DNA of 50,270 nt from Thermomucor indicae-seudaticae (lineage: Eukaryota; Mucoromycota; Mucoromycetes; Mucorales; Lichtheimiaceae), in the NCBI GenBank assembly GCA_000787465.1, contig JSYX01000223.1, positions 1 through 50,270 of the forward strand. The letters run 5' to 3'. Shown piece after piece: positions 47,713-50,270 of the stretch. Position numbers and translations under genes: made by a program. A model generated the notes under the pieces. The model searched no databases. It was not told the origin of the DNA and saw nothing but the letters and a program-made list of their open reading frames with translations. Numbering within the stretch: the stretch's first letter is position 1; every line of letters begins with the position of its first letter.

Positions 47713-48945
47713 ATGAGCAATGCGTTTCAATTTGTGTACATGGACGGCCGAGGATCATCTGCCTACGATCCTGACTTCAAGCACTTGGTGGAAAACACTC
47801 CTATGGAGACAGTTGACGTTATTATGACCCTGACCGACTATGAGAAGCTGGAAGCCGAAGAAGACGCATATATAGAAGAAGCTAGGCCTCCTCAGGAGAA
47901 CGTTGAGGTATGCAGAGCTACGATACAATTTTAAAACCCGGGGGACTTAAAGGTGCCAGGCAGTGACATCAAACGCAAAGAAAAAGCAGAGGGCCATACA
48001 TATCCTACAGCGACGCAACTCTCGAGAAGCTTATAAAGGTCAAAACCGAAAAAAAAGTGTCGACTGCAGAGGCAGCTCGGTTGGTCGGCATGAAGCCACG
48101 CACAGCGCAGAGGAAATGGAAGCAATACGAAGAAGACAAGGAAAAGAAGCTCCAAACGAAAAAGGTGCCTGTCCGACGTGGTCCTAAACCCAAACTTACG
48201 CAGGAGCACACCGATTTTCTTATTCGTCACCTCGAGGAAAAACCCGACAACGACTGGAGTCGACAGCATGGAGAGCTTGTGCAAAGAATTCAGCGGACTC
48301 AAGATATCGAAAACAGCCGTGCATAAACATATCAAGGAGGAATGCTGCTTTTCATTAAAGCTGGTGAGAACAATCATTGACAAAAGAAACGAAGAATCGA
48401 CACTCAAAGCAAGAAGGAATTTTGCGCTCGAATGGATTCGAAAAGAGGAAGACTTCGTTACTAAATCCATCTTCATTGACGATCTCATTATACGGAATTG
48501 TCAGCATGACTGTACGACTGCCGAAGGCGACACCTTCGAAGAAATGAAAAACACTCGGTGGATCCCAAACAATCTCTTCTTCTAAACCGGAAGGCACAAA
48601 GGCCGCACATTATCGTGTCTTTATTACCAGTGTAATGGACAAGCTTGACAAGAGAGGTCTGAAGGGGCAAGGTTTTAACCTGATCGTGGACAATGCCCAG
48701 TATTCATCACGCGAACGATCTGAAGAAGTATGTTACCGACCGTGGATATAACCGCGTATATCTAACCCCCATATTCTCCTTTCCTGAACCCGATAGAGGA
48801 ATGTTGGGCGAAAGTGAAAAACGATTTCCGTCATCAACGCCTCTCGAAAGACGAAACAACTGCCCAGAGAGTTTTGGAGGCGGCTCGTAAAATAACACAA
48901 AAGGATTTAGAGGCGAACCACTTCAATTCGAGCGCTTCCGCCTCG
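47713..48945 (+). pseudogene. Tc1/mariner-type (DDE_3) transposase relic
   Basis: The reading begins MSNAFQFVYMDGRGSSAYDP. A helix-turn-helix region follows (KVSTAEAARLVGMKPRTAQR, KPKLTQEHTDFLIRHLEEKP), then after a frame change near 48245 KISKTAVHKHIKEEC and SIFIDD, which holds the first catalytic Asp. About 48485 the expected middle of the catalytic core is missing and the next recognisable parts appear in another frame (VSMTVRLPKATPSKK, MDKLDKRGLKGQGFNLIVDN, second Asp). Two more frame changes follow before PPYSPFLNPIEECWAKVK, the conserved C-terminal block. With at least four frame changes and an internal deletion the copy cannot make an active enzyme. Confidence 0.82.
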
Positions 48946-49619
48946 TTTTTGAAGATAAATGGGATCCCAACTGACGCGGCGGCAGAAAATTTCCGGTTCG
49001 CAATACACCGTTTTGCATGGACCTGGCTCGATTCCGATCAGCCCTCCAGTAATTCGGCGCGGTCACCAAGGTTGTTAATAGGTTGGTCTGCGGAGTGCCT
49101 TCTTGTGACTGGGAAGTCACGATCAAGTTGGCCCCCGGTCAAAACTTACCAACCTACCTCACCATGGACACCGGTAGTGGCTCCTGCCGTACCAAAATCC
49201 AGCCTTTGGATACGTGCCCAAAATGTCGTCAGCTGAAGCATGGTTCACGACCCTGCCCCAGCCCTTCCACGCCGTCAGACCCAGCGGACCTGGAACTGGC
49301 GGAACTGGCGAGCGAAATGTCGCTAGAGGAGCCAGCTCCCTGTTGCTGCTCCCGATCCTCGATCAGCGACGCCTCGTCCAAAACACCCCGTAACGAAGAG
49401 CCAGAGCGCTCCTCCTCCGGACATAAGCAGCCCAGCAAAAAGCGATCCCACGGAGACGCGAAGTTGTGTTCTACAGCTGCTTCCACTGCTGGACATGCTT
49501 CGAACCCCAGCCTGAACCACCCCGCCCCCGATCACCGACCGCCAGGCGCAAACGGACCAGGAAGAAGCGCCGAAAGCGATCTTCCAGGTCGCAGGAGACC
49601 AGGGCACTGGCTCCAATAA
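48946..49619 (+). pseudogene. LINE ORF1 (gag-like) relic with CCHC zinc knuckle
   Basis: Starting just after the transposase block, one strand reads GRKFPVRNTPFCMDLARF, is broken by a TAA near 49050, then continues FGAVTKVVNRLVCGVPSCDW and EVTIKLAPGQNLPTYLTMD. A zinc knuckle C-x2-C-x4-H-x4-C lies at 49215-49256 (CPKCRQLKHGSRPC). The rest is Pro/Ser/Arg-rich and ends at a stop at about 49617-49619. Upstream RNA-binding-type segment, single CCHC knuckle and a following nuclease-like start are the layout of ORF1 of non-LTR retrotransposons in fungi. The exact clade was not determined. The 5' end is missing or overlapped by the transposase relic. Confidence 0.65.
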
Positions 49620-49690
49620 TGAACCCGAGGATTAGGCCTTCAGCCAATCCCATTTACATATGTTATATTTGATTTTTTTAATAAATCACT

Positions 49691-49795
49691 ATGCCACAAG
49701 ACCAAACAGTAGTGTTCTTTTTAAATGTACGCGGTCTATCCCACAACAGCTGTAGACACAAACTGGATACCTTACAGCGCCTCATAGGGTTCCTT
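49691..49795 (+). pseudogene. Start of LINE ORF2 (endonuclease end), truncated
   Basis: About 70 bp after ORF1, an ATG opens MPQDQTVVFFLNVRGLSHNS, followed by CRHKLDTLQRL. The NVRGL segment resembles the first strand of the apurinic-type endonuclease that begins ORF2 of many LINEs (usually N-x-R-G-L/I). After about 35 codons the sequence passes into the TATCGG palindrome cluster and similarity ends, so the element is cut off here. Confidence 0.5.
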
Positions 49796-49868
49796 ATCGG
49801 TTCGGTATACCGATACCGATAAAATTTATCGGCATCGATAAGGCCTAGTACCGATAACCGCCGATAGG
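49792..49868. repeat. Cluster of TATCGG/CCGATA motifs forming nested palindromes
   Basis: CCTTATCG (49792-49799) pairs with CGATAAGG (49836-49843). Inside lies CCGATAAA-A-TTTATCGG (49816-49832), an 8-bp palindrome with a single central base, and several more CCGATA units follow up to 49868. The cluster sits exactly where the LINE ORF2 relic ends. Confidence 0.7.
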
Positions 49869-50270
49869 TCAGTAATGATTTTTGGGTGTTCTAGCCCATT
49901 TTTTTGCCTTAGGATAACCAGGCACCACTCAATGGAAGAAGAGATTTAAAGTTCCATGACCTTTAACCTACTCTGTATCTACCTGCCCTGTTAGTCAATA
50001 GTAATGAACCTGATTCGCAGATCTCGGCTCAGATCAGCTTTCTCCGCTTGCTTCTGACACAATTGCTTTTAGAAACGTCGCCATTCAGAGATCTTGCAAC
50101 AGAAGAAAGAAATTAACACTGACGATGCTTGTCCATTGGAGACACTTACGAAAGTAATGCGCGCAATTGAGCTCGTGACCTTTCTTCAACGTAGCATTTG
50201 GGTCGTCTTGCTGATAAGAGTGCTGTCATTTTCAGTTGTTGCTTTTGTAAGGGCGTAAGAGTAGCTGACT
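49869..50270. other. Right edge, no gene recognised
   Basis: No coding, RNA or repeat signal could be supported in this last stretch. Confidence 0.35.

Overview
The window is nuclear DNA of a filamentous fungus, most likely an early-diverging one (Mucoromycota/Mucorales type). This rests on very intron-rich genes with introns of about 50-65 nt, unmistakably fungal proteins (AcuK/ERT1-type zinc cluster factor, MGA2/SPT23-type IPT protein, Pho85-type cyclin, PKA, SAGA subunit ADA3), and transposon relics of the kinds common in Mucoromycota. No CRISPR array, rRNA, tRNA or bacterial operon was seen. Because exons are short, most genes had to be assembled by hand from splice sites and reading phase. 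I resolved about 80 introns, and roughly one in ten uses a GC instead of a GT donor.

Layout. 1-1.7 kb: degenerate coding traces including one classical C2H2 finger. 2.2-3.6 kb (+): an eight-exon ERT1/AcuK regulator of gluconeogenesis. 3.6-5.7 kb (-): dihydroxyacetone kinase. 6.0-6.9 kb (+): a PHO80/PCL-type cyclin. 7.3-8.7 kb (-): an MGA2/SPT23-like protein that stops after the IPT domain. 10.2-12.2 kb (+): ADA3. 12.8-14.0 kb (+): mitochondrial uS9. 15.1-16.8 kb (+): PKA catalytic subunit. 17.2-21.3 kb (+): RRP12. 21.4-21.8 kb (-): a small single-pass PPxY membrane protein. 21.9-23.1 kb (+): TRM10. 23.1-23.5 kb (-): a small coiled-coil protein. 23.7-24.7 kb (+): EBP2. 25.1-25.9 kb (-): a seven-TM protein. 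26.9-27.4 kb: unresolved small gene. 27.6-30.5 kb (+): NOM1/SGD1. 30.5-32.0 kb (-): FMN-dependent 2-hydroxyacid oxidase ending in AKL. 33.6-35.3 kb (+): aspartate aminotransferase. 35.9-36.5 kb: a non-autonomous TIR element. 37.9-38.5 kb (-): PIF1-like helicase relic. 39.1-40.2 kb (-): FRG1. 41.6-42.5 kb (+): F-box-like protein. 43.0-45.4 kb (+): CCR4 deadenylase. 45.7-47.0 kb (-): phosphopantothenate-cysteine ligase. 47.7-49.9 kb: a Tc1-type transposase relic abutting a LINE ORF1/ORF2 remnant and a TATCGG palindrome cluster.

How the genes relate. Several carbon and nutrient control or metabolism genes are present (ERT1, DHA kinase, PKA, cyclin, CCR4, aspartate aminotransferase, hydroxyacid oxidase, PPCS). 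A second theme is ribosome and RNA biogenesis (RRP12, TRM10, EBP2, NOM1, FRG1, uS9m). These are separately transcribed genes, not an operon, but packing is tight: several convergent pairs have stop codons 11-50 bp apart and several pairs are divergent across a short shared promoter region. The mobile-element relics concentrate in the right third and at the right edge.
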